This document shows positions 21,366-33,099 of a stretch of 64,000 nt of DNA, piece after piece. Every line of letters starts with the position of its first letter. Position 1 is the first letter of the stretch. This stretch comes from Echinarachnius parma. Lineage: Eukaryota; Echinodermata; Echinoidea; Clypeasteroida; Echinarachniidae. The notes beneath the pieces are model-generated. The model had not been told where the DNA came from. It was given only the letters and a program-made list of their open reading frames with translations, and did not search any database. The DNA lies in contig JBAMJV010003307.1 of the NCBI GenBank assembly GCA_037951105.1, positions 186,001-250,000 of the forward strand, in the 5' to 3' direction. A program made the position numbers and the translations under genes.

Positions 21366-22049
21366 TTAACCTATTCCTTCATCATGCCCAATATGCTACA
21401 TTGTACAGACATTATGATAAAGACACTTAAAGGACAATGAAATCCAGAAAAATTGTATGCACTATAAGACACTAAATATAATGAATAGTCTCTGAAAATT
21501 TGAGCACAATCGGTCAAGAAATAAGAAAACTATGGCTCTTTGAAAAGAGCTATGTATTTCTTCGAGTGACTCAAATTGGCAACGCACTCTGGCAAAGTTG
21601 CGGACAACTCCCCATACATTTTGTACACAAAATTTCAGTTTTGTTCAATTTTCTCAAAATTTATGTTTACTCTTCGTTCGAGTTCAACATATGTTTTGTA
21701 CAATGCTTTAATACATAACATATCATGAGTTGGGCGAATGGAAAAATTTGACTATGAAGAAAACTGTAAAAATGGGAACATTTGTGTACAAAACATATGG
21801 GGAGTTGTCCACACACTTATCAGAGTGTGTTGCCAATTTGAGTTCCCCATAGGAATAAATGGACATCTTCAAAGAGCCGTAGTTTTCTTGTTTCTTACCC
21901 GATTATGCTCTAACTTTCAGAGATTATTCTTCTTAATCTCTTCAAGACTATGAAAGCAACATTTTGCTTGGGTTTCATTGCCCTTTAACCCATTCCTTCA
22001 TCATGCCCAAGATGCTACATTGTACAGACATTATGATAAAGACACTTAA
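21366..22049. repeat. 65-bp direct repeats flanking a foldback element
   Basis: 21366-21430 and 21985-22049 are 65-bp copies with two differences (TTAACCYATTCCTTCATC ... AAGACACTTAA). Each begins and ends with TTAA. The foldback element at 21431-21984 fills the interval exactly. A further loosely related tandem pair (GATTATCATT ... CACAGAGATA, about 80-bp period) follows to 22200. Confidence 0.8.
21431..21984. mobile_element. 554-bp foldback element at TTAA
   Basis: The left end AGGACAATGAAATCC is mirrored by GGTTTCATTGCCCT on the right. The mirrored text continues deep inside: CTCTGAAAATTTGAGCACAA against CTCTGAAAGTTAGAGCATAA (reversed), and GACAACTCCCCATA on both sides. The arms reach about 270 bp each, nearly to the centre. 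It is flanked by TTAA on both sides. Several open frames here come from the two arms and have no domain. Confidence 0.8.
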
Positions 22050-22249
22050 CCATTGGATTATCATTATTTACCTATTTTCTACTCCATTTCGTAATTCCTA
22101 TAGAGATAATACAGATGTCATAATAAAAACACAGATTATCATTTTTGTACCTTTTTTCCTAGTATTACATTTCATAATTCCCACAGAGATATATTATTAC
22201 AAGACCTACCAGATTCTTGCAGGCATTGGTCAAAGGGACTTTGGCCTGC

Positions 22250-22295
22250 ATCTGTCAGAGCAAGGAGGTTAAACCTCCTTGGTCAGAGCACAGAA
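22250..22295. repeat. Small inverted repeat around AAGGAGGTT
   Basis: AAGGAGGTTAAACCTCCTT is a 9-1-9 palindrome, flanked by GTCAGAGCA on both sides in direct orientation. It shares the ACCTCCTTGG core with the 48-bp palindrome at 34950. Confidence 0.6.
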
Positions 22296-22299
22296 TAAC

Positions 22300-23680
22300 A
22301 GACTTATGCAACACTGAATTGCATGCGTTTGTGCATAATTATATACCTTATCTTGAAATTACATGTATTTCAAAATCATATGCCGGCCTGCATAATTCCT
22401 TCTTTCTCATACCCAAATAAATGTATCTTTCCCTTCCTTATAACAAATTTTAAAATTATACGTTGTAGGGACTAGTTTGTACACACTACTGTACACATAA
22501 GCCAGTGCAAATTACATAATTCATGAAAAGGTGTCACAAGATGGCGCCGCGCATGTGATTAACGAATCAGAACCACAGGTCTATAAAAAGTAAAAATTGA
22601 GTTGAATCTGGGTCTCTGAATGCAAGAACTAATGAGGGAGGGAGGGAGGGGACCTATAGCAACTTGGCAGCTCTTTATACAGTTGGATGAGAGGCTAGTA
22701 ATCTGTTTGCTGCCAGCCTCTCTGGCAGGCATCACAATAACCCTTTATCTGTTTTGTCAATGAATCCCCCTGATTTGCCCCTTGGCTGTGACTTTGGCTA
22801 CCAAACAAATAACAAAACAACGAGCACAGTAGCACTAGCTGGGTGTGTGATTATCTATACTATGGGCATGCCAATAAAAGAGGCACCATAAAACGAGCTA
22901 AAGCGGCCGGCCGTTTGGGTTGTCTAGATTGGGCAATATAAAGCGATCCTGTAAGGCAATTTGGGAAGCGTATGGAAAGCTTTTCTTCGCTATTGATTGC
23001 GTTGATGGCATCTTCATGACAATTAACTGCTTTCAGATTCATGCAGGGGATTGATAATTTTTCTTCATGGTATTTTTATTGACATTCTTTTGCATCGATG
23101 CAGTTTAGTAAAACCCACAATTTGCTGTAATTACTTCTCACATATCATTTTTCTAACGACAACACCTTCTATACGAGGTTGATGTTTTGATTGCATATGG
23201 AATTCCGTTTAGTTACTTTCGAATTAACAACTGCTGCAATTCCTACTCATACATCAGTTTTCAAATACAAAATATTTCCCAACATCCATGACAAAAAATT
23301 CAGTAATTTTAAAATATATATAATTTTACATATATTTTATATTTCATGTAGCTCCTATCAGACGTTTATTTCACAACAATATCTGTTAAAAAAAAGCATA
23401 CTCACATCACTAGGGAATGTGTTCTGATTATTCCTGTGTCAAACATATATAATGCATCATTATGCTTTATTTGTGATTTTATTCAAAAAGGCAACGTGAT
23501 GAATTTATCAAACTGGGATTCCATTAATAACGAAGCTGCATGATAACGCCCAAGGAATCATGGTACACTTCCTTAGGTATCATTTTCACATCAAAATTCT
23601 AAATTTGAGCCATTTAGGAAGATGTGTTTAAATGTTTTGAAAAGTGAAAGAATAGTCACAGATACAGGAGGTTACAGCCA
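22300..23680. other. Mostly featureless; family E fragment and a GC patch
   Basis: CACAAGATGGCGCCGCGCAT and TTAACGAATCAGAACC at 22530-22575 are a family E fragment. The patch at 22860-23040 is richer in CpG (AAGCGGCCGGCCG) and open on the minus strand for 60 codons, with no recognised domain. Nothing else is supported. Confidence 0.4.
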
Positions 23681-23689
23681 TTAGGGCTA

Positions 23690-24025
23690 AATACCTGCCT
23701 ACAGTGGCCACCAAAAGTGATCCCCTGCCCCCCCCCCCAAAAAAACAAAAAAAAACAACGATGTTATGGAACCTGTCTATCAAAAGAGCGCCTGTCACTT
23801 TTCTTGTTTCCCTTAGGTGGTCACCGTACACATGTTTAACTGTAACATCAAAGGTTCTCTCAATCACTGAGCTAAGACATTCTGGAACGTTTAAGGAGCT
23901 CGTCTATCAAGAGATCACCCGTCTACAGTGGCCACTTTTCTTGTTTCCCTGTGGTCACTGTACACAGGTTTGACTGTAACATCAAAGGTACTCTCAATCA
24001 CATTGCTAGGACATTCTGGACATTT
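23690..24025. repeat. Family C pieces, partly duplicated
   Basis: CTACAGTGGCCACCAAAAGTGATCC, GTTATGGAACCTGTCTATC and CAGGTTTGACTGTAACATC match the full family C copy at 53018-53195. The terminal part (TGTTTCCCT..GGTGGTCAC ... TCAATCAC..TAGGACATTCTGG) is present twice, at about 23800 and 23940. Confidence 0.7.
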
Positions 24026-24319
24026 CAGAATGTGTTCTTTTACTCAAATTAATGTGAAAAGGGTAGATCCTTAAAATGGAAAGAGATCAGAGAATGGGGG
24101 AACTTTAATAGAAGAAAACAGGGAGAGGGGAGTCGACTAATGTAGGTCAGTTTTGAGGCGTCAATCAGAGCTGCCCTAAGATGAGTGATTTGTGGATGGA
24201 TGTCATTGGGGGAATCTCTAGCCAGGGTCCACTTTGCTCATAACAAGGTCAATGAAAATGGCTTCTTTAACCAACTGCATGCCATGGCACACTCAAGTTA
24301 CAAAACTCATAAATCATAT

Positions 24320-25090
24320 TATTATCATTTTTAGTATTTACAATATTTTTCCACTATGTTCTCCCGTAATTACTCTTCTATCAACAAAAGAGGAAATAAG
24401 CTTCATTTTTGTTGTCTCCTTATTAATAGAAGATGGTCAAGTTTTCATTGAAATTGATTATTCTTCTTTCACTAAATATTAAATGGGTTAATAAAATTCT
24501 TACAAATGTTCTCTTGTAATTCATCTTCTTTCACCAAACAAAAGGAAAAGTATCCTTGTCTACTGATTAATCTTTTCTTTTTTAAATTGAAGGAAAATAT
24601 CTAAAGAAATGTGGGTCAAGTTTAGGCACAATTTATCATCTTCTTTCAAAAAGTGTTTTCCTAAAATCTGTGAAATGTTATCACTCGTAATCAATCTTCT
24701 TTTATAAACAGGAGGAAAATCACTCTCTGTCTGCTAATTAATCTTTTTTTTCACAAAATAAAAAAAAGCAGAAAAGAAGTGGGTCAAGTTTGAGCCTACA
24801 GTAATTGATTCATCTTCATTCAAAACAAAGTGTCTATAAATTCTTACATTTCTATTTTCAATCGTAATCGATCTTCTTGTAAAAAAATAAATAGGAAAAA
24901 ACCACCCCTCTCTGTCTCCTAATTAATCTTCTTTTACAAAATTAAAAAAGATTCATCTTCTATCCAGCATGTTTTTTTCACCAAAAGCAAGGAATAAAAT
25001 CCCTAATTCAACAAAAATAACAAGGGAAGAAAAAAATGGCAACAAAAGCAGGTCAAGTTTAGGCCAAATCTGCAATTTTCATTTTATACC
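24320..25090. repeat. Diverged tandem array, about 170-250-bp units
   Basis: GGTCAAGTTT recurs near 24432, 24611, 24784 and 25052, with AATTAATCTTCTTT, TTCACCAAA and AGGAAAA motifs between. It is an old array in T-rich DNA. Confidence 0.55.
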
Positions 25091-25094
25091 CACT

Positions 25095-25455
25095 CCATGA
25101 TTAATTACTGCTGGCCTGGCCTTCACTGAATCTATTATTTAAAGGGATTTAGTAACTATGTTGATAAATGCAAAAGCTGACGATGGGTTCATAAAATGTG
25201 CAATTCTGTGCTGTGATATGTCCGCCGAGTGTTGTGTGAATATTCCATGTGAAATTATTGTTGTATGGCCGAGTTCTCAGCAAAAATGCAACGTGATATT
25301 TGATATCTCATTGCCACAGAGTTGTAATGGTCCCTGGGATCCTATCACATTAAATCATAAATATCTCATTTAGCGGAAAATTTGAAGGGGGAAAAAATAG
25401 TTTATACAAGTCAGTTAGAGGAAAACAATTAGGCAGGGAAAATTTCAATATTTAT
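25095..25455. other. No gene supported
   Basis: A 71-codon open frame at 25158-25373 has no recognisable domain, and no splice pair stands out. Confidence 0.4.
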
Positions 25456-25458
25456 TTT

Positions 25459-25590
25459 GTCAAGCTTGCCTGCATGAAAATAACACCCTAAAATTTGTTT
25501 TGCATTGAACCCTATGCAAATTTACTAGGGCTCTGTCATGATTTTCTGTGGCGACTTCGCCCCGAGCCCCTGTGTATTTTTTTCACTGCA
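25459..25590 (+). repeat. Family F dispersed repeat
   Basis: TGCCTGCATGAAAATAAC, TTTGTTTTGCATTGAACCC and GCAAATTTAC...CTGT.ATGA.TTTCTG match 42057-42160. Reversed relatives lie near 44240-44350 and 46810-46915. Confidence 0.6.
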
Positions 25591-25770
25591 ACTAGGCATG
25601 TAAGAAACCACTACAGATGCAAGTAAGAAATATCAATTAATACAAAGTAACTAGATACATGTACTTTTAACCTAATACATTTTGCAATCCTCATAGTGTT
25701 AATACTTGGCCTGCCATGTTTCTGTAGGCAGTGGGTTGAATAAGCCAATCACTGACTTCGGACACATATA

Positions 25771-25864
25771 GCAACCCTGGAAATTAGCATAGGCCCGATG
25801 GCCCGGGGCCACTAAAAATTGCCGCCGGGCCAGTAAAAAAAAATATTTGGTGGCCCGACTGGGC

Positions 25865-25899
<35 letters not shown>

Positions 25900-26584
25900 G
25901 CTTTTAAAAGTAGCATTCATCAAGTTATATACTCTTTTCTCACATACAAAATATTGGTTAGTTAAAAAGTTGCAAGTAAATTGAGCAAGTTATACTGCTG
26001 CTAATGAATATATTATTCATACATTCTTGAGCAGCCATACTCATTTTGTAACCAGTTGTTGCTAACAAAAATTTCATATTAAAAATCGTTATTAGTAATT
26101 TCAGTTATTTGCTTATTTTGCATATCTAATGACATCATAAAATGCTGCTCATGAGTATTCATATATTACTACTCAATGTACAACTACCCAATAAATGTGC
26201 AATTTTTGTACTAACCACTAATTTTTTACGTGAGAAAATGTTTATGTTGATGAATGCTAGACCACAATGAATAAAAAGACATGGCGTAAATAGTCATTAA
26301 TGACTGCGTCGCCATTAAAGCTTAAATAAAAGAAAGAAAAAAGACATGACACACACATATTCCTATTAATTCATGTTTATTTAATTCATCTTACAATGAA
26401 ACAAACGGGAATGAAAAACACATTGCCTAGTACCCTGAAACTATCATTGTATTAATTTTTTTTTGTTTTTCCTTATTTTTTTCGGGCCAGTAGATTTTGG
26501 TTTCGGGCCACCAAATTTGGAAAAATACTAATTTTACTGGCCCGACTGGGCCACCAGTAAAAAAAGTTAATTTTGAGCATTGCA
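25771..26584 (-). mobile_element. Family P repeat with GGCCCGA-rich inverted ends, copy 2
   Basis: This is the inverted partner of 13042-13786. Reversed, it starts GCTCAAAATTAACTTTTTTT then GGTGGCCCAGTCGGGCCAGT and ends in GGCCCATCGGGCCT-like sequence and GCTAATTTCCAGGGTTGC. The interior agrees with copy 1 across the whole length, including the ATGAATATTC and TTGCAACTTTTTAACTAACC segments. It is slightly longer through homopolymer and small insertions. Confidence 0.7.
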
Positions 26585-26609
26585 TATAGTATATGTACCT
26601 TCACTAAAT

Positions 26610-27090
26610 CAATTTGGCATTTTTATGGTGCAGTAGTGGGGGATTTAAGATATATTATGAATGACCATCTCAAACCAACCTAGGATGTGGCATGATTTAA
26701 TCCGTTTGTAACTAAATGCCACCAGATTCTACAGTAATCTAATGGCATATTCAAGTTGAAGTAGAGAAGGATTTAAAATATAGTTTGATCATCTCAAAGT
26801 GACCTAGTGCAAAACGCAGTAAAAAAATATCTTTTAGTTTTAAGCCGCTCCCTACTGCACGCCATTCGTTTCTACAGGAATTCAATGGCATTAATTATTA
26901 AGGTTCAGTATAGTGATGGAGTTAAAACGCAATCTAAAACTGGCCTACATCACAGTGAATACATACATGTATCATTTAAGCAACTCACCACCACTTGCCA
27001 TTAGCTTGTACAGTAAGTCTATGGCATTATCATGGTCAAGTAGTGAGGAAGTTAACATGCATTATGGTCATCTCGAACAGCCCAAGGACT
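26610..27090. repeat. Old tandem array, about 116-146-bp units, 4 copies
   Basis: TGGCATTNTTATGGT..AGTAGTG-like text recurs near 26626, 26742, 26888 and 27021, with CATCTCAAA(C/G) following. Confidence 0.5.
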
Positions 27091-27249
27091 TTGCGGATGG
27101 ACCATGGATGGATGGATGCAAGGCCTAGCGGCCATGTTAGCAATTTAGTCTTAATTTGCTTTTATTGGAATGACCAGTCCCAGGCACTCACGATAGTGTT
27201 TGTTGTGTTTTTATTATCCACATTAACCCATTTCCTTCCAACTTTTATT

Positions 27250-27595
27250 AAATTGTCCATTAGTAGCAGCAGCAGCAGCAGATTTATTTGTCTGGTATTT
27301 TCAATTTACCATATTGTATTCATTGGGTTGTACAAAATCTAGCCCCCTCTCTGACCCCCCCCCCCCCCCCCCCCCCCCCCACACTGTTATGCCATTTGCT
27401 TCATAAGAAGTTCAATGTTTTAACTTTTAAAGTAGCTGCAGCAGCAGTTAGTATTTGGCTGGTATTTTCAATTTACCATATTGTATCGACTGCTTTGTAC
27501 AAACTCCAGCCACCTCTCTGACCCCCCCCCCCCCCCCCTCCCCCACCCACTCCTCCTCTGGTTATGCCATTGCTTCATTATAATGTTCATGGTTT
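27250..27595. repeat. 167-bp tandem duplication holding CAG and poly-C runs
   Basis: CTGGTATTTTCAATTTACCA occurs at 27292 and 27459. Each unit also has a (CAG)n run before it and CTCTCTGAC followed by a long C run after it. The first C run is 26 bases (27355-27380); the second is about 18 with interruptions. Confidence 0.9.
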
Positions 27596-27599
27596 TATG

Positions 27600-28175
27600 A
27601 GATTAGAAAGTGCATAAACCTACATGTATGGGTCATTTTCTCTAAACTAATCAAGTAATCTACCATCGTTTTTTAATGTTTCATTAATTTTGAGTTCAAG
27701 TTCAAACTCTAACTTTCATTTCCTCTAGAAATCATTTGAAATCGTGTACGGATGACCATTAAATTCCAATCGGTTTTTATAATTAAAACGAGAGTAAGGC
27801 TTATAAATACGACAAAGTTGTTTTCAGAATATGAACGGAATAGGAGAAGTAGTGAAAAAACATAGAGGCTAAGGGTGATTTAGGCCCAGATATACCCCCA
27901 AAGAATCCCCCAAACCCCCTGTAAATCACCACATTTCCATGCAGGCTAGATGGAAAAGTATCTCCTCCCCCCCCCCCCCCCCCCTTCCCCATATTAAAAA
28001 ATAAAAAAACAATAATAATAATAATCATAAATAAAATAAATAATAAATAAATACAAATTTTATAAAACATTACTACATGCTCTGCCCTACAACTCTTTAC
28101 AAGAAGGTATGGTATGCAGAACTCACGTTTCGTACAAAATCGACTTAACGCCCTTCTTACTCTCACCCAAAGCTG
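27600..28175. other. No gene; C-run and AT microsatellite
   Basis: A C19 run lies near 27966 and an (AAT/AAATA)n stretch near 27995-28060. Nothing else is recognised. Confidence 0.5.
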
Positions 28176-28444
28176 ATACAGTTAACAACACAATTATTCA
28201 TACCCCTAGTGGAATTTCAGTTTTTTATGTTTTTCGGAAAAACGACAGATGGACACACACTATTTTGGCCGTAGTTGGATAGCTTTAGTTGAAAGGTAAA
28301 CATTCAGAATGGTTTTTGTATAACCTCATTTGCATAACAAAGAGCATACTGCTTTGTTTGTATTTTGACTTGCTCAAAATTATTCATACCCTTTGTCAAT
28401 AAAACTATAAAAGACAATGTCACACTCAATATTCAATTGCAAAG

Positions 28445-28908
28445 CCTTTGTTCTTGATCACAGCATCCAGGCGGTTTCTGTAGCTGTTCACGAGGGTTTG
28501 GCAGAGCTCCACAGAAATTTTGGCCCACTCTTCCTTGGCGAAGACCTCTAGTTCTGTCAGGTTGGAGGGCCTGCGGGGATGCACCCTAGCCTTGACGGTT
28601 TTTCACAGATTTTCAATGGGATTCAAGTCCGGGCTTTGACTTGGCCATTGTAGCACCTCCACGCTGTTATCCTGGAACCATTTCTTGACTGCCTTTGCTT
28701 TATGTTTAGGATCGTTGTCCTGTTGGTATGTCCAGTATGGGACAATATGGAGATTTTCTGCAGACTGCCTGATGTTGTCTTCCAGAATTTGGAACATGTA
28801 CTCCTCCTTCATCATAATGCCTTCTACCTTTATAAGACTGCCAGGTCCACTTGCAGAGAAACAACCCCAAAGCATGATGCTCCCACCACAAAACTTCACG
28901 GTTGGCAC
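28445..28908 (-). pseudogene. Tc1 transposase C-terminal half (left arm)
   Basis: The minus strand encodes [20 protein letters not shown], then [23 protein letters not shown] and [16 protein letters not shown] follows where Tc1 transposases normally have a tryptophan. Beyond it the frame continues ([18 protein letters not shown] ... LVNSYRNRLDAVI) to a natural end. The second aspartate and the glutamate of the DDE triad are present. The first aspartate and the whole DNA-binding domain are missing from this arm. Confidence 0.85.
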
Positions 28909-28910
28909 AG

Positions 28911-29608
<698 letters not shown>

Positions 29609-30023
29609 AAAGAAACTGCCTGGATGCTGTGATCAAGAACAAAGGCTTTGTAAATGACTATTGACTGTGATATTGTCTTTTATAGTTTGTATTGACAAAG
29701 GGTATGAATAATTTTGAGCAAGTCAAACTACAAACAAAGCAGTATGCTCTTTGTTATGCAAATGAGGTATTACAAAAACCATTCTGAATTTTTACCTTTC
29801 AACTAAAGCTATCCAACTACGGCCAAAATAGTGAGTGTCCATCTGTCGTTTTTCAGAAAAACATAAAAAACTGAAATTCCACTAGGGGTATGAATAATTG
29901 TGTTGTTAACTGTATATGTGGATTGATATGCACCATATCCCACAGATTACAGGAAAATTCCATTAACCCAAGGACTTCACTGAAAATCCTTGAGATATTT
30001 AATACAGTGCCTTTGATATTTAC

Positions 30024-30100
30024 CAAGCCCGGACTACCAGTCCTCAATAAATGAATCCTTTCCAAGAATTTCAAAAAGTCATCCCTCATGCATTTAAGCC
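30024..30100 (-). CDS. Candidate 77-nt exon (unknown protein)
   Basis: On the minus strand TTTGTCTGTCAATACAG precedes and GGGCTTG|GTAAAT follows. The frame between encodes LKCMRDDFLKFLERIHLLRT then GSPGL, with a two-base entry and phase 0 exit. The same frame stays open beyond the donor (VNIKGTVLNISRIFSEVLGL), so it could also be a longer exon cut by the Tc1 insertion, which begins about 110 bases downstream. The peptide is helix-like but I recognise no family. Confidence 0.3.
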
Positions 30101-30214
30101 CTGTATTGACAGACAAATGTTCTTAAAAGGGCACATTTTAACACTATAATTTAATAGGATAAAGGGCTTTAAGTTCGCTGGGTCTACCTACACCCATGTG
30201 GACTATGTCGCATT

Positions 30215-30470
30215 ATTGTCTAGTTAGTTAAAGTTAAAGTCCTTCCCGTGCAAATGTTAGCACATAAGGCGGCGCCTATCTCCAATTCATTAGCCCTAGG
30301 CCAAACGTCTACTAAATGTAGCGATAGCTACAGAAGGGGGCCAGTCCTCTGGTAACTCGTGTGATTAACTTTCCCTTCTCCATTCTATAAATGCCGAGCG
30401 CCTGGCTAGAAGGCAGAAGGTACCATTTTTAAAGTCTTTGGTATGACCCAGTCTGGGTTATTGTTTAGTA
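30215..30470 (-). mobile_element. Probable SINE-like remnant, minus orientation
   Basis: The patch is GC-richer than its flanks (ATAAGGCGGCGCCTATCTCC, GCCGAGCGCCTGGC). It ends with AAAGTCTTTGGTATGACCCA then GTCTGGGTTA, which resembles the reversed start of tRNA-derived elements in other marine deuterostomes. That resemblance is from memory and no second copy is present here. Confidence 0.35.
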
Positions 30471-30484
30471 CATAATACATATAC

Positions 30485-30835
30485 ATGAAACTTCCATTTC
30501 CCCAACTCAGATCTGACCTCCAATTCTAACCCTAACTCTAATCCAAACCCCTATTCCCTAATTCTAATCCTAAATCTTAGTTCCTTAATCCTAAGCCCCT
30601 AAACTCTGACCTCATAGACATTTGGTCTAAAACATGATGCTTGAAACTTCCATTTCCCCCAACTCAGAACTGACCATCAACCCTAAGCCTAACCCCAAAC
30701 CTCTATTACCATAATCCTAATCTTGAATCATAATTCCTTAATCCTTATTTGGTCCTCACCCATTTGGACTACATCACTTTGGTCTACTTCGTACATGAGA
30801 CCAGGAACTTCCATTTCCCAAACTCAATTTGTTTT
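30485..30835. repeat. Tandem array, about 160-bp unit, with telomere-like CCCTAA text
   Basis: GAAACTTCCATTTCCCC starts units near 30487 and 30643, and GGAACTTCCATTTCCCAAAC near 30804. The first two contain degenerate CTAACCCTAA/CCTAATTCTAATCC runs, reminiscent of the TTAGGG telomere repeat. Confidence 0.7.
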
Positions 30836-31129
30836 AAATCTGAAAACAAGAAATTGAACCTAAGAACAGCTGATATAGTAATACATATGGTATGAAAATG
30901 TGATTTAAACTTGGAATCTGTATCATTTGAAATGAAAAGATAAACTTTTCTTTCTATAAACACACACGATTTCCAAGCACACAGCTTGCTCTCTCATGAT
31001 AATTTTCCAGATTACTTATGTGGTGCTTCTTTATAGTTCATCACTAATAAGGATTTTCAATATTTATAGCACATTTCAATTATCAGCTGTTCAATGCGCT
31101 TTTAATACAACCTCTCCAATCTAGCTCCA

Positions 31130-31345
31130 TGGTTACGTCATGTGACCTTGGACTCTTGAAACCCCAATCTCGGCTCTGACGCAAACTAAGTTCTCCGAAG
31201 TCCCCTCAGAACCTGTTTGTGATTGCTGTTCGGCAGCTCAGGAATGTGAACCAACCAACAAACCGATCTTTCAGCTTAGCCCGCCCCAGTTTACATTGCG
31301 AATGGAGGCGCAGCCACAGGATCCTGGGGGGTACATGCATCCCCC
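31130..31345. other. Non-repetitive GC-richer patch with CRE/E-box-like motif
   Basis: GGTTACGTCATGTGACC at about 31131 overlaps a TTACGTCA (CREB/ATF-like) and a TCATGTGA (E-box-like) motif. No gene start is visible nearby. It may be regulatory, but this rests on motifs only. Confidence 0.25.
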
Positions 31346-31347
31346 GG

Positions 31348-31430
31348 AGTCCCCCCCCCCCCTCCCGGAGTCCCCCCCCCCCCCCCCCCCCGAGTCCCCC
31401 CCCCCCGAGTCCCCCCTCCCCCCTCAAATT
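31348..31430. repeat. GAGTCCCCC minisatellite
   Basis: GGAGTCCCCC or CGAGTCCCCC recurs with C runs of variable length (up to about 21) between. Confidence 0.85.
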
Positions 31431-31434
31431 TGAT

Positions 31435-32310
31435 TTACCCCAGGTAACCCAAAGTATCAGTATCAGTGTCATTATTGCGCCTCCTCTAGTAACCCTAACA
31501 CTCCACCCCCACCAACAAGTCCTCTATCACCCCCTCCCCTATTCTGACAATAAGGACCCTAGCCATGCCCCTGGTAGCCGATACCGAGAATATCAAATAC
31601 GCAGCCATCTACTAGCGGCAATGAGTATGATGTATAAACAACTCCGAATGATCTGCCCCGTAATAACACCGCACAACAGGTATGATAGATGCGTAGATCT
31701 AAGATCACATTCCATTGATTGAGGGTGCATGCTTGTATCTCGTTCTGGTTTCGTTACACGGATTGGTGGAATGCCACAAATAATGAAGGATTAGTCTTGA
31801 GTGACCCCATTGACGTTGACGTACATCTCAATATTTTCTTGAATAAGTATTGACCTGAGTACCGAGAACAATTTGATTTTCGGTGTAATACTATCAAACT
31901 TCCAGATCAAATTTGATTTAAATAAACAAAACTCTAACCATGTGGAAAAGAACATCCATTAATTTGGACAATAAAATCGAATCATTATCATTATAAACTC
32001 CTCCTCACCATTTTCTAACAAAAAAGATGTGTGTTTTATTAAGTTTACAAACACAACTTTAATAGGAATATTTATGTTATAAAATATACTTATCCAATAA
32101 CATCCTTAGAAATAATAGTTCTTTTAGTTTGCAAACAGAACTTGTATCTGCAAGAATCTTCAGGATTGAAGGAGGCATATTAACCCGAAGAAGAAGAAGA
32201 ACTTTCAAGTTAAAATCTTAGCAAACCTTCTTTCACCTAAAAATGTAAAATGGCCATTATTAAAGTTCTTAAACAAAAATACTCCTTGGAATTGCTATTC
32301 TTTTTACAGT
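31435..32310. other. No supported gene; possible coding patch at 31550-31681
   Basis: A plus-strand frame (YREYQIRSHLLAAMSMMYKQ) ends at ACAACAG|GTATGA, a fair donor, but no acceptor is convincing. The remainder is AT-rich with the short dispersed motif GCAAGAATCTTCAGGATTGA at about 32152. Confidence 0.3.
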
Positions 32311-32389
32311 ACTGGCTCGCTTGTTGTTTGATTACTGTTGGTTTACAAACAAAACTTCGGAACTCTGCAAATTAGAGGCGAAGAGACAG

Positions 32390-32480
32390 ATAAATAATGG
32401 AATGCAAATGCCGCAAATCAGTCGGGCAAATAAATGACAATCGGCGCTGGACATTCCAGCTCCGATATTTAAGTTTTGAC
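32390..32480. promoter_or_regulatory. Candidate regulatory patch with POU octamer
   Basis: ATGCAAAT, the known POU octamer, lies at about 32403 within complex, non-repetitive sequence (CCGCAAATCAGTCGGGCAAA, TAAATGACAATCGGCGC). No coding frame or repeat explains it. Confidence 0.25.
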
Positions 32481-32715
32481 ACATATTATCTGCCAGTATC
32501 CAGGAGATCTCGTTGATTTATTTTAATTCACCACAAAAAATGCAAGAGGTCAATTCGTTTCAAGGAAAGCCAGGATATTTATATAAAGATTGAGAGAAAG
32601 CCAAAGTAAATACTGATCTTCATGTTATGGAATGTTGAATCTAAATTCTTTTGTTATTTGTTTTTTAAATGTAGACATCTATTTTGGGTTTCCAACAAAG
32701 ATCAGATCAGTTAAC

Positions 32716-33000
32716 ACACACATACACAATTGCACATAAACATACACACACACACACACACTAATACACACATGCACAAACACACACACACATACCCAAA
32801 CACATATTTTATTATGTTTTATTCCTCAAAATTAGAATTCAACATAGCAACAATGGTTGCATGTGCATAAACAAATCAACATTAAATTACAGTACAAATG
32901 AACAATAACATACCATACAAACATAATTGAGCACACACATGTGCATACATCCACACATACATACATACATAAACATACATATATATGTGAATAAAGAAAT
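32716..33000. repeat. CA-rich and ACAT-rich microsatellites
   Basis: (CA)n with interruptions runs 32716-32815, and CATACATACATACAT with ATATAT near 32950-32990. Confidence 0.85.
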
Positions 33001-33099
33001 TTTCCATTGCCTTGTATAATTGTCCATAAAAACAGGACACCTTGTAGAGTAATCCCCCTTCCAGCGTAATGTTTGCCAACTATTATGACTTAAAATGCA

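Noticed and set aside
21500-22272. Short frames around 21500-22270
   Set aside because: They lie in the foldback arms and their 65-bp flanks and have no domain.
31219-31722. 167-codon proline-rich frame
   Set aside because: Half of it is the GAGTCCCCC minisatellite; no domain elsewhere.
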